From: Neostapfia colusana
Lineage: Eukaryota > Streptophyta > Magnoliopsida > Poales > Poaceae
Reading direction: 5' to 3'
Assembly: GCA_030760725.1 (NCBI GenBank)
Contig: JASWHV010000009.1
Span: forward strand, 108,945,854-109,009,853
DNA length: 64,000 bases
Part shown: piece after piece, positions 44,909 to 56,469 of the stretch
Position numbering within the stretch: the first letter of the stretch is position 1
Layout of the letters: the number at the start of each line of letters is the position of its first letter
Made by a program: the position numbers and the translations under genes
Notes under the pieces: generated by a model
The model's input: only the letters and a program-made list of their open reading frames with translations
Database searches by the model: none
What the model was told of the DNA's origin: nothing

Positions 44909-46317
44909 TGAATGTGGCCTAGAGGGGGGTGAATAGGCCTTACAGAGTTTCCTGCACACTTAATGTAGTTGTCAAAAACTTGCTTGACCGGACTAGTCTG
45001 GTTGTGTGAGCGGACTAGTCCGGTGTGTCTGAAGTGTGTAGATTGTATTAAGTGTTGTTCAGGAAAATTAACTTGTTTAGCAGCGGAAATAAGAACAACA
45101 GTTATTTTATTTTGAGTTTACAATGTGAGGTGTGATTATGCCCGTGAATGAAACTTAGCAATTCAAATTATGAAGTTTAGCAACTAGATGTTCTAATCAA
45201 CAAAAATAAAGAGGCACGCGAGACACAAATTTTACCGAGGTTCGATCTCACCAAGAGATCTACGTCCTCGTTGAGGAAGCTCGCACAGAGCCGGGTATCT
45301 AACCCTTTCCCTCTTCAAGTCACCACACAAGGCCGACTTGACTCCACTAGCACGGGTAATCACCGAGTTTGTGGGGCAACCTCACACGTTGAGGGATCCC
45401 ACGAGAATTACAATGAAAAAGTGATCAAATACACTCAAAAAGATTACAATGCAGAATATGAGTGTAGAGAGATCAAACCCCAAGTGCTCACAACGAAGGA
45501 ACGACGATCTCCCAATCCCAAATCCAAGTGTTTAATTGATTTTGATCTTTTTCGCACCTTAGATGTGTGGGGGGATGTGTTTTTGGGCTCTTGGGACAGG
45601 TGGCGGCGCTAGGGTTTGAGTTTCTAGCAGTGTGAGTCGTGTATTTTTCTTGGAAGGCCGTGGATCACCGATTTATATGGTTTCTAAAAAAGTTACCGTT
45701 GTAAAACTTAATACCGGACTAGTCCGGTGTATGTTCGGACTTGTCCGGTCTACTTCCAGTGGGCTAAGCGGACTAGTCCGGTCTAAAACTGGACTTGTCC
45801 GGTGCTATGTGAAGTGGGGTTCTAGAAAGTTTAGTGGACTAGTCCTGTCCCATGGACGGACTAGTCCGCAGTCCTCTAAAGAGGACAATAGAAACATGAG
45901 CGGACTAGTCCGGTCTAAAACCGGACTTGTCCGGTGAATTCCAGTAAGCTGACCGGACTAGTCCGGTTCACAAGGCGGACTAGTCCGGTGCACTATGTCT
46001 GCGACTTCCAGAAAGTTAAACGGACTAGTCCGGTGTCCAGTGGATTTTAGTTGATTTTTAAACCCCTTACCCTTACGCAAAGTCATGAGCTCTTGGGATG
46101 TGTCTCTCACACACACTCTATACATTTAAACCTACTTTGCTCTTCTAAATTCCATTAAAGTCTTCCTTTTCGGACACCACTCTATTTTCACCTTTTTGTG
46201 TGCACCGAGCTAGTTCACTTTGTTTGTCCTGCAATCATCTCAATAATTTCATTAGGATCTCATATGCTTGTCATCAATTCTCCAAAACTCACAAGGGATA
46301 CCCTAGATGCACTTTCA
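44909..46317 (-). repeat. Sirevirus 5' LTR
   Basis: 1409 bp. Contains paired palindromes of the CGGACTAGTCCG type at 44990-45025 and 45710-46035. Compared with the other LTR it has one palindrome plus its 9-base spacer less (21 bp, near 46020) and two single-base length differences in homopolymers. Confidence 0.9.
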
Positions 46318-46322
46318 AAACC
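46318..46322. repeat. target-site duplication AAACC, right
   Basis: Matches 35026-35030. Removing the element and one copy restores continuous LTR sequence similar to 53041-53055. Confidence 0.9.
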
Positions 46323-47262
46323 GGGGCTTGCCTGTTTTGCAGGTGACTAAGAATGTATAAAAGTTTCAGTTACTGAAGATCACTTGAGGCTTGATCACTC
46401 GCTTTTCTCCCTCTTTGATCTCCACTTCAATTTCTTCACAATCTTCACGTCGATGCTACACGTTATGAATATGCACGAGTATTTAATTGTAAAGCTTTTG
46501 CTAACAATCTCTAATGACAAGTTTAAAAACTGGAACTCTGTTTAAGAATTTAAAATGACACTCGTGCTAGTGGTTGGGTTTGGGTTCAGCCAAATGATCA
46601 AGTGCTAAGTGCTTTTCATTACTTGTGTTTTGATCACCTAAAGAGGTTAAACAAAACAGTGGTGATCCAGAGCTCTAATGGAGCTGAAAATTTTCATGTG
46701 AGTTCCTTGTCACAAGAAAGTCATCTGGACAAAAAATTAGCACTTTTCACTGAGTAGTTTATTCAGAACAATTCTCTAAGCAATAAGAAAAAGGAATTAA
46801 TTCTGTAGTAACTAACATGTTCATGTCAAACTTAATGAATTAAAATTTCAATTATAGTTCATAGAGCCTGCATAAATTTTTCTAGGAATTTTGAAGCTAA
46901 GAATAACCCAGAACTAAATTTCCCAGTTTTGGGAATTTTCTGAAAAAGTTTATGTATTCATTTGAATACAGCAACTTGAAATCTGAATTCTCCCAATCAA
47001 ATCAACACCAAATGAGCTGAAATTTTTACAGGAGTCCAATAAAATCCTAAGGATTATTCTGGTAAAATTTGAGGATTTTGGATGAATGAAACCCCCTCTA
47101 AAATTCTTTTGCTGAAAAGTTTAAAGAATTTTCCGGAATTATTTATTGACTTTAGTACAAATTAGTTTGCATATTTGTATAGATTTTTTCAATCTGAATC
47201 TAACCCAATTTGAATCACTAAATTTGGAGTTTCCTAGCAAAAGTTATGTTCATCTACAAGAA
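46318..47262 (-). mobile_element. gypsy LTR fragment on the minus strand, proximal part
   Basis: Continuation of the fragment at 33501-35030 after the Sirevirus, whose duplicated target occupies 46318-46322. It resembles the middle part of the LTR at 50233-54474 (around 52000-53055), AT-rich with AAATTT-type motifs, and stops at about 47262, where the F-box array begins. Together the two pieces make about 2.5 kb, so the 5' portion of this LTR is missing. Confidence 0.55.
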
Positions 47263-48025
47263 CTGGTAGGAGGAGCCGTTCTTGCAGAACCCTGGCACGA
47301 GGTACAGGCACGACCTCCACACATCCAAATCTGCGTTGCTCAGCGAGAAGCTCCGTTAGTGTCCTAGGTTCACTGGAGACTAGGAGTCGTACTCATCAGT
47401 GGATGTGACCCATCCTAGCGTGAGGAAGGTGTAAGTGGGGATGAACACGGGACAGGAAAACCCCTTCCTGTTCTGTTGTGTATAATGCTTTTCCATTCAT
47501 TTTTTAAATATTCAGGAATTATTCTTAATCGGGACGAAATGAGTTAGGGGCCATCGGGAACAAGATCAAAAAATGGTTAATGCTTTTTCTAGATTGTATT
47601 TGTGGTTCCCATTTTTTATGCGGTACATCCTGTATTTTCCCGTTTTATGTTAATCGGGACTAAGCCAACCCGACAAACCAAAAGTCCACAATGGCTCGAG
47701 GTCCAACACCCCATGCCTCCAGGTCCACCACGGTAAAGCCTAGCCACAATTCTACTTCGACACGCGACTCAACTCCACGGGCATCGAGTGGCGCCACGCG
47801 CTGCTGCCTGATTCCACAGCGCGTTGCCGCTCCGTTTTGCCGCACGCTGCCGCCTGGTTCTGTCACGCTTTGCATTGTACCACCGACAGCACGGCACGCG
47901 CGGCACCGCTGCGACGTCGCCGCACTCAGCAGCCGCCGCGAGCTACTCTGCTCGTGCTGTTGGAACAAGTTGATGCCTTTGGGCTACAACTAGAAGGAGA
48001 AGGCAAACTCCTTGAGCTGCGGTGC

Positions 48026-48778
48026 TCATGCATCCATGTCCTTGGTGTGCTGCATGAGCTCCATTGATGAGGCGTCGTCTTCAGGTAAGCTGTGCAGGAA
48101 CCGGTAGGAGCAGACGCTCTTGCGGAACCCTGGTACGAGGTACAGGCACGGCCTCCATGCATCCACATCAGTGTCGCTTAGCGAGAAGCACCGGCAGTGT
48201 CCTCGGTTCGCTGCGACTAGCAATCGTACTCATCAGAGTATAATGCCTCACTATTATCGGACCCCATCTGCTTATCAGATGGTGTGGGTTTCTATGAAAA
48301 GTGGATCATAGATGATACAAAGAGGTCCTTCATATAGAGTATGCTTTATTCAAAAGAGACAATACAAGTATGCAAGACACATGTCAACACTAGTAGCACA
48401 CATGCACGGACTAAAAAGCTACAGGCCAACAAACTGGTGTCACAGAAACATGTAGATTGCAAGACAAGATTGTCAAATACTCAAGCAATTATACATATAC
48501 AAAAAAGCTGGGTTGAGGTAAGAAAACATCGCCTGGTGATGAACACTAATGTCATCAATCCGCTTGATAACCCTGTTGGAAAGATCAACAACATGGATAT
48601 GCTCGTGGTCACCTCTCAATTTTACCGATAAAAGCAATCCTAGAAGGCGCATGGTTTGGGCGTTGTTTAATAGAGCATCATAGATGGGTAAGCACCACGA
48701 GATGCAGACGACACGGAGACGACAGAGGTCCATCAGCCACAAGAGACACATACAAGTGTGCAAGTCACATGCCAACAC
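48026..48778 (-). pseudogene. F-box-like protein fragment, array unit 1 (CDAB)
   Basis: The minus strand at 48778-48473 reads LLWLMDLCRLRVVCISWCLP and, further on, EHIHVVDLSNRVIKRIDD. The first part resembles the second half of an F-box (SKP1-binding) motif. The A segment (48223-48026) reads GHCRCFSLSDTDVDAWRPCL then YRFLHSLPEDDASSMELMQH, probably a later exon of the same gene. No start and no complete F-box are visible and the frames do not join, so this is a relic. F-box proteins normally recruit substrates to SCF ubiquitin ligases. Confidence 0.45.
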
Positions 48779-48981
48779 TAGTAGTACGCATGCATTGAAA
48801 AAAAGCTACAAATCAGCTCATTGGTGCATACAAACATGTAGCATTGCACCATGACATTATCAAAATGCTCAAGTGATTATGCATAAGAGTGGTATCATCA
48901 TTCATGGCAAACACGTCATAGATGTTGACCAAGGCACTTGAATCCAGATTGGTTGAACATTAAGAGCACCTTGTACACCCT

Positions 48982-49808
48982 AGTGGATGTGACCTGTCCA
49001 AGTGTGAGGAAGGTGTAAGTAGGGCTGAAAACAGGACAGAAAAATCCCTTCCCGTCCCATTCCATGTACTGTTTTTCATGTTCATTTTTAAAATATTCGG
49101 AAACTATTTAGAATCCGGACGAAACGGGTTAGAGGTCAGTGGGGACAAGATCAGAAAATGGTTGATGCATTTTCTCAATTGTATTAGCGGTTCCTACTTT
49201 TTTTTGGCACAACTTGTATTTTCTCATTTTGTGTTATTCGGGATTCAGCCAAGCCCAACCCGACATACCAAAAGCCCACAAAGGCTCCAGGCCGAACGCC
49301 CCATGCTCCAGGTCCACCACGGTAAATCCTAGCCACAATTCCACATTGACACAAGACTCCGCTTCACAAGCATCAAGTAGCGCCGTGCGCTGCCACCTGA
49401 TTCCGCCGTACGCACCCGCCCTGTTCTGCTGCATGCCGTCACCTGGTTCTGTCGCGCTTTGCATCATGCCGAGGAAATCCCGTCGCTCACCGGACTTGGC
49501 AGCCGCCGCGAGCTACTCTACTGGTGCTGTTAGAACAAGAAGTTGAATCCTTTAGGCTACAATGGGAAGTGGAAGGCGGACTCCTTGAGCTGCGGTGGTC
49601 GTGCATCCACAGACTCGGTGTGCTGCATGAGCTCCACTGCAGGAGCATCGTCTTGAGCTAAGTCGTGCAGGAACTAGTAGGAGGAGCCATTCTTGCATAA
49701 CCCAGGCACGAGGTACAAGCACGGTCTCCAAGCATCAAAATCGGCATCGCTTAGCGAGAAGCTCCTGCAGTGTCCTTGGTTCGCTGGCGACTAGCAGTCG
49801 TACTCATC
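48982..49808 (-). pseudogene. array unit 2 (CDA), lacking the F-box part
   Basis: Contains the C, D and A segments but no B segment. The D part (49250-49520) is the GC-rich segment with CCAGGTCCACCACGGTAAA. The A part (49672-49808) retains the GACTAGCAGTCGTACTCATC end. No frame of useful length. Confidence 0.45.
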
Positions 49809-50232
49809 AGTGGATATGTCCCGTCCTAGCGTGAGGAAGGTGTTAGTAGGGATGAAAACGGGACAGGAAAAGACCTTCCCATACCGTTCCGTATACTTTT
49901 TTTCTGTTCATTTTGGAAATATCTGGGAATTTTAAAAAATCAGGATGAAACGGGTTCGGGTTTGTCGGGAACAAGATCAAAAAATGGTTGATGCATTTTT
50001 TCCATTGTATTTGCGGTTACCACTTTTTTAATCGGTACATCCCGCCTTTTGCCCATTTTTGTTAATCAGGGTTCAGCCCTGCCCAGCCCGACAACCCAAA
50101 AGCCCATAACGGCTCCAGGCCCAACGCCCCATGCCTCCAGGTCCACCACGATAAAGCCTAGCCACAATCTCACTTTGATACATGAGTCCACTCCATGAGC
50201 ATTGAGTGGCTCCGCGCACTGCCGCCGAGTCC

Positions 50233-53200
50233 TGTGTAAAATCCCCGAAAGTGGTAGCAAGAAAAGTCAACTCATGCACACTTATGAAAAATGAGGGGAA
50301 TTAAAACTTTGAATTTTAATGGTGTAAGTTCAAAGTGAGGGTTTAGACTTCCCAAAACTTCCAAACATGGGGATCTAAATGCACAGCTTGGATTTCCATA
50401 GTCCAAATATTTAACCTTCCAAATTTCAGCTCATTTGGAGGAGTTTTCATATTTGTTCGGAATTAAAAGGAGAAGCCCTTTAATCTGAATTTAAATTCAG
50501 TTTCAAATTCCAATTCCCCCAATTTGCAAATTTGGTTCCACAAATGTGTTCTCCACATTTGAATGAGCAGCCATGCCAAAAATTGGAAACTTTGGACTTG
50601 GTTTGCTAGGTTTATGGAACTATACAAAATGGAGGATTCAAATTCTATTTCAAATTCAAATGACCATACCTAATTCAAATTCCACACCAGAATTCAAATC
50701 ATTTGAATTCAACATTTCAAACCATGACTTTGAGGTGAAGTAAAGCAGTTAATTTGGAGTAGCTGTGGTGAAAATATCAGTAGAAAAGTTAATTAAACTG
50801 AGAGGGGTGGGACCCACTATTCAGCCACCCACGGAAGAACTCTCTGTTTACCTCGGTTGCTCACCAGCATGCCAGCTCCTGCAGCATACTCCCGCTCGAA
50901 GCTCCACCGAGCTGCTTGCTGCAGCGTGCTCCCGAAGGCAACTCAGGCGTGGGTAATCCAGAGTTGAAGCAGCACAATTGAGTTCTTTTCTCCACGCTCA
51001 GCGCTCAGGACGTGGCCACCCCGTGCGTCTCTGCTCCTCATCCCGATCAGCCTACAGACACTGTGGCGCCCAGCTGAGCCGACTAGGAGGTGCGCCTGCC
51101 TCCACTGGACGTCATCCACCCTTCCTCAGCTCGTCCCCGGCCTCCCCTCGCTGTGCCCGAGCCGTTCTTCGCCGGAAGAAAGCAGAGCACCGTCGCCCTA
51201 ACTGCTCCTCACGTTCCAGCCGTTCCAACGCCTCTCCCACACGTCCAACACCTCCCTAAGGTGCGCCAAGGTGTGTAGATCATGTTACCGCAGTCCCCTT
51301 GCCCTTCCCCGTCGCCGGCTCGCCGGAATTTGGATTTTGGCGCCGGTACACGTGAAGAACCGACCCACACCAAAACTGGAAATTCGTCCAACGTGGTTGA
51401 TCATCGGCTCTACAATTCAAGCCACAGAAACTAGTGACCCTAGCGCCCTCCCATGCCAAATACCGAAGCAAACCATCCACCACAGGCTCCGGGCGACGAG
51501 AAATCGCCGGCGGCGGCAAAAACGGGTCGGTCCTCCGGTGAACACCATGTTCGGCCATTTTCGGCAAGGTTTAGCCTGCGTTCCATGTTCCCCGGTCACT
51601 GGTGATGCTTTAGGGCAAGGTAGCTCGCCGGGAGAAGCTTCGGACGCGCCAGAACGCGTTGATACCGAGCTCCCGAGCCGCCCCACCGGTGCCGACCTGT
51701 TTTCGGCCATTTTTATGCGCTGAAACCTTGCCCGGCAGCTGCGCCATGTTCCAAGGAGAATGTAGGTCTAAACCGGAGCTAATTTGGTGGAGAAATGAGG
51801 GAGAAAGAGCCATGCCACGATCTGAGCTCGGTGCACGCGCGTTCTCTGGCGGGAGGTTGAAGAAAGACCTGACGAGTGGGCCTCCTGTTAAGTCTCTGTG
51901 TAGGTTTTAAACAGAGAGCTATCACAGTTTGAAAAATTCATAACTTTGTGTAGACAACTCCAAAAAGGGTGAGACCAATTTTGTTTGAATCCTTAGGAGG
52001 AGTACTTCACAGAGAAACAAATTGCATGCTATGAAAATGCCCAGGAATTTCTGTAGAATTGTTTAATTAAATACTTTAGGGATCTATTACAGGGGCTATT
52101 CTTTATGAAATATTCCCAAATTTGGGCAGCTAGTCCTTTTCATAGTGCCTTACCTCCAGTAAAAAGTTTAGGATTTTTGGAGATTATTTAGAGGGCTTAA
52201 TCAGTAGGTTATCCCAGGATTAAATAAATTAGCTAAAAATCATTGAATTGATTTCCAGAAAAGTGGTTCAACCTTCATACCTCCATAACTTTCTGTAGGG
52301 ATGTCCAAAATTTGTGAAACAAATTTTTTTGGATTTCTCTCAGTCAGTACTTTGCAGAAACGCAAATAAATTGATCTGAAGATCTCTGGATATTTCTCCA
52401 AGATTCCTCAAAATTAAATTTTTGGGAATTTAGTCCAGAATATCTCTGTTATGGAATTTCTTAAAATTTGGCCAGAAAGTTCCTCATGATATTACTGATC
52501 TCCAGTAAAAATTTTAGCTTCATTGGAGTTCATTTGATAGGTCAAATTACCTTCCCAAGTTCAGCCTTTAATTAGAAATTCCAATTTAAACAGAAGCTTT
52601 TTCAGAACTCTGGCCCAACTTCAAAATTTCATATCTCTCTGATGGTAGCTCCAAAAATGGTGAAACAAATTTTGTTAGAACCATGGAGACTTACCCTAAT
52701 CAGATCTTCCACTATTAGCTATGTCAAAGCTCCTGATTTGGGCTCAAAGATTCAGAGAAGCATTGTACTTGTAGGAATTTTAAAGACTACATTGTGCAAT
52801 GACATGTCTCCAAATTTGGCTCAAGTTATCCTTAGAGAGTCTAGTATCCACTGTAAAAATACCAAAGCCAAATAAGGATCCTAAATAGCAGTAGCTATGA
52901 ATAGAAGTTTAATTCTTATAATTCCTTAATATTTATACATATTTTGTTACATTTCATTTAGTGACCGAAGTTGAGGACGCACCGGAGCCCTTGGACGTCC
53001 TCCCACCAGAAGCTGACTTCTCATTTAACTTGCAACCAGACAAGCCCCGGTTTGCACTTAAGTACCTTTTATAAAGCTTTTTATTTGTATCACTTAGGTC
53101 TAGGGTGAATGGTTGCATTAGAGTTAAGGTGATTGAAATCCCACTTGCATAACCTTTTAAATCCTATGAAGGGTTGAGTAGCTTACAGAGCCGACGAGTA

Positions 53201-54474
53201 GACAAGGCCCCGCTAATACGCTTAGGACCTCGGTAGAAGTCGAGTAGTTGGAATCTACTCGCGAGGTAAGGTTTATGACACGGTTTGGTCAGAATAGAAA
53301 ATGGCTTAAGAGTGGTGAAAATGAGACCCAGCAGGGGGGATAGGAAGCAGTGAGCGGAGGTCTCACGTGCGTAGCCCTGTGGTGTCGATTGAGGACCGTG
53401 TCGTGTGCGGGCCTGCTGAACAAGTATCGAACAGTACCAGATGGCATACTGACATAAGCAGGAAACCGATGTAAATGGTTAACCTGGGTGTCGAGGCTTA
53501 CCCAACCGTAAATAGGAGTGGGTTGAGGGTAGCAAGGTGTAAATCTGCCGGTGGGCACAGTCACGCTCCACGCGGGGACCTCCTGCCCTTTACGGATGGA
53601 CCAGTTCGGTATTTGGGTTTCCTTTGAAAGGTTGTTGCATACAACAGAGTAGGAAGGGGTGTGGAATCATGCTTCTGAAAGTGGGTGTATGCAACGTGTT
53701 GTCCGGGTGTCTCTTGATTGCAATCACCGACCCTCGCGGTTATTTGAGTACCGCTTGTTCACTGTTTCGTGACGTAGTAAGAAATAAAGTAAGCCAGTGG
53801 AATGATAATATGCTTTGATGATATATTAATGTTTTGGAAACCATGTTTGCTGTAGATGTAGAGCTAATTAAGTTTACTTTCCGCTTTGGGCATCACCACA
53901 TCGGAGGAAAGTGTTTCTTGTTTGATTGTGTACTTCCGATGTGAGGGCTGCCTAAGGCACATGAATCTTCTGCTATAAAAACTGAAAGTAAGGATCAACT
54001 TATAGGCGTGTCTTTATTGCAAAGTCCTTTCCTACCTTACACATCCTTGCACGTAGAGTTTCATGCCTAAGGTTGACGGTTAAGACTTGCTGAGCCTTCG
54101 TGCTCACAGTTGCAATATTTGAGCTGTGTGCAGGTGAGAGTTATAAGGAAGGTTCCGAGGACGAGGCGCTGCCCCCGTCAGGGTACACGGCCGAGCTGGA
54201 GCCCTGCACGCCACCGTGATTCTCCGGTTCCTTGCTGCTAGCGTGTAGCGTCCCCGGGCTGGACGGCTGCACTTTTGCATAGCTAGGATGAGAGGCCGTA
54301 TATGTATATTACTTCCGCTGTATGAATAGGTTTTGTAAAAAGACTTCCGCTGTTTTATATCAAATAAAAGTTTGTATGTTGTTCTTTATTCTTTTCATGT
54401 GTGCTGTTGGGTGCCGCATCGTACGGCACCACCCTATGCGATCCTGGAGTGGGTGAATCACGGGGTGGTTCCCA
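50233..54474 (+). mobile_element. gypsy LTR (solo or isolated), plus orientation
   Basis: A sequence of about 4.24 kb inserted in segment D of array unit 3. It begins TGTGTAAAATCCCCG (50233) and I place its end at GGTTCCCA (54474); the ends are approximate and no clean target duplication is visible. It shares blocks with the minus-strand fragment at 33501-47262 (for example around 53041 and 54400). It holds a GC-rich part (50860-51900), AT-rich degenerate repeats (51900-52900), and two short coding-like segments (52968-53070 and 54132-54221). No internal gag or pol, so it is probably a solo LTR. Confidence 0.6.
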
Positions 54475-54476
54475 CA

Positions 54477-55487
54477 TTCTGCCACATGCTGCCGCCTGGT
54501 TTTGCCACACTTTGCATCATGCCGCCGACAGCCCGCCACGTGCTGCATTGCTGCAACGGCGCCACACTCAGCAGCCGCCACGAGCTACTCTACTGGTGCT
54601 GCTGGAACCATAAGTCGAGATCTTTGGGATACAATGATAAGGGGAAGGTGGATCCTTGAGCTGTAATGGTCGTGAGTCCATGACCTCAGTATGCTGCATG
54701 AGCTCCATTGCAGGAGTGTCGTCTTATGGTAAGTCGTGAATGAACCGTTAGAAGGAGCCGCTCTTGCAGAACCCTGGCACGAGGTACAGGCACGACCTCC
54801 ACGCATCCCCATCGGCGTCGCTCAGCGAGAAGCTCTGGCAGTGTCCTTGGTTTGCTGGCGACTAGCAGTCGTACTCATCAGAGTACCACACCTCACTGTC
54901 ATCGCATCCCATCTGCTCACCAGATGGTATGGGTGTCGATGAATAGCCCACATAGAATATGCTTCATCCAAAAGAGACAATACAAGTGTGCAAGACACAT
55001 GTCAACACTAGTAGCACACATGCACTGACTAAAAAGCTAAAATCCAGCAAACTGGTGTCACAGAAACATGTAGCATTGCAACACAACATTGCCAAATACT
55101 CAAGTAATTATAAATATAGAAACAAGATGACTTGAGGCGAGAAAACATTGCCTGGTGATGAGCACTAGTGTCATCAATCTGCTTGATAACTCTGTTGGAA
55201 AGATCGACAACAACATGGATGTGCTCTAGGCAACCTATGAATTTTATAGAGAAAAGCAATCCAAGAAGGCACACTATGCGGGCGTTGGTGAAGAGAGGAT
55301 CGTAGATGGGTGGGCACCACAAGTTGCAGACGACACGGAGGCGACAGAGGTCCTTCAGCCACAAGAGACACATACAAGTGTGCAAGTCACATGCCAACAC
55401 TAGAAGTACACATGCATTGACAAAAAAATCTACAAACCAGCTCATTGGTGCATACAAACATGTAGCATAACACCATGACATTGTCAA
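54477..55487 (-). pseudogene. F-box-like protein fragment, array unit 3 (CDAB), right part
   Basis: After the LTR insertion the D segment resumes at about 54477, then A (54740-54880) and B (54970-55487). The minus frame at 55487-55029 is open for 152 codons and includes LLWLKDLCRLRVVCNLWCPP and LSNRVIKQIDDTSAHHQAMF. The left part of this unit is at 49809-50232. Same F-box-like reading as unit 1. Confidence 0.45.
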
Positions 55488-55605
55488 ATTCTCACGTGAT
55501 TATGCATAAGAGTGGTACCCGCATTCATGGTAAACACCTCAATAGATTATGACCAAGGCACTTGAATCCAGATTGGTTGAACATTAAGAGCACCTTGTAC
55601 AGTCT

Positions 55606-56357
55606 AGTGGATGTGACCCGTCCTAGCCTGACGAAGGTGTAAGTAGAGCTGAAAACGGGACAGGAAATATTTGGGAATTATTCAGAATCTGGATGAATCG
55701 GCTTAGAGGTCATCGGGAACAAGATCAAAAAATGGTTGTGCATTTTTTCAAGTGTATTTGCAGTTCCCATTTTTTATTGGGTACACCCCGTCTTTTCCCA
55801 TTTTATGTTTACCGGATTCAGCCTGGCCAAGCTGACATACCAAAAGGCCACAACGGCTCCAGGCCAACCGCCTCATGCCTCCAGATCCACCACGGTAAAG
55901 CCTAGCCACAATTCCATTTCGACACACGACTCCACCCCACGAGCATTGAGTGGCGCCGCGCGCTGCTGCCTGATTCCGCAGCGTGCTGCCGCTCTGTTCT
56001 GCCACAAGCTGCCGCCCGGTTCCATTGCTCTTTGCATCGTGCCGCCGACAGCATGCCGCGAGCTACTCTGCTTGTGCTGTTGGAACAAGAAGTTGAGGCC
56101 ATTGGGCTACAACGAGAAGGGGAAGGCGGACTCTTGAGCTGTGGTGGTCGTGTGTCCATGGCCTCGATGTGCTGCATGAGCTCCATTGCAGCAGCCTGGT
56201 CTTCAGGTAAGCCGTGCAGGAACCGGTACGAGGAGCCATTCTTGCAGAACCATGGAACGAGGTACAGGCATGGCCTCCACGCGTCCACATCGGTGTCGCT
56301 CAGTGAGAAGATCCGGATGTGTCCTCAGTTTACATGCAACTAGCAGTCATACTCATC
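55606..56357 (-). pseudogene. array unit 4 (CDA), with a 128-codon frame
   Basis: A minus-strand frame from 56288 to 55902 spans the A and D segments (MDAWRPCLYLVPWFCKNGSS, YRFLHGLPEDQAAAMELMQH). The conserved peptide of the A segment is the same as in unit 1, which suggests it was once an exon. No B segment follows. Confidence 0.45.
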
Positions 56358-56469
56358 AGTGGATATGACCCTCGTAGCGTGAGGAATGTGTAAGTAGGGT
56401 TGAAAACAGGACAGGAAAATCCCTTCCTGTCCCGTCCCGTACCGTTCTTTATACTGTTTTCGTGTTCGG

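Larger units (their letters stand above)
35031..46317 (-). mobile_element. Sirevirus (Ty1/copia, SIRE/Maximus lineage), complete element
   Basis: An 11,287-bp element on the minus strand with two LTRs (44909-46317 as 5' LTR, 35031-36462 as 3' LTR), both TGAATGTGG...CACTTTCA on the plus strand. It is flanked by the direct repeat AAACC at 35026-35030 and 46318-46322. In order on the minus strand: primer site, gag, pol, an additional ORF after pol, and a polypurine tract. The additional ORF and the palindromic repeats in the LTRs are hallmarks of Sireviruses in grasses (maize Opie and Ji are known members). The LTRs differ at a few dozen positions by eye, so the insertion is younger than its neighbours. 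Stops in gag, pol and the extra ORF argue that this copy is not autonomous. Confidence 0.9.

Noticed and set aside
50978..51910. Pro/Arg-rich open frames
   Set aside because: They lie in the GC-rich part of another gypsy LTR, overlap on both strands and show no domain.
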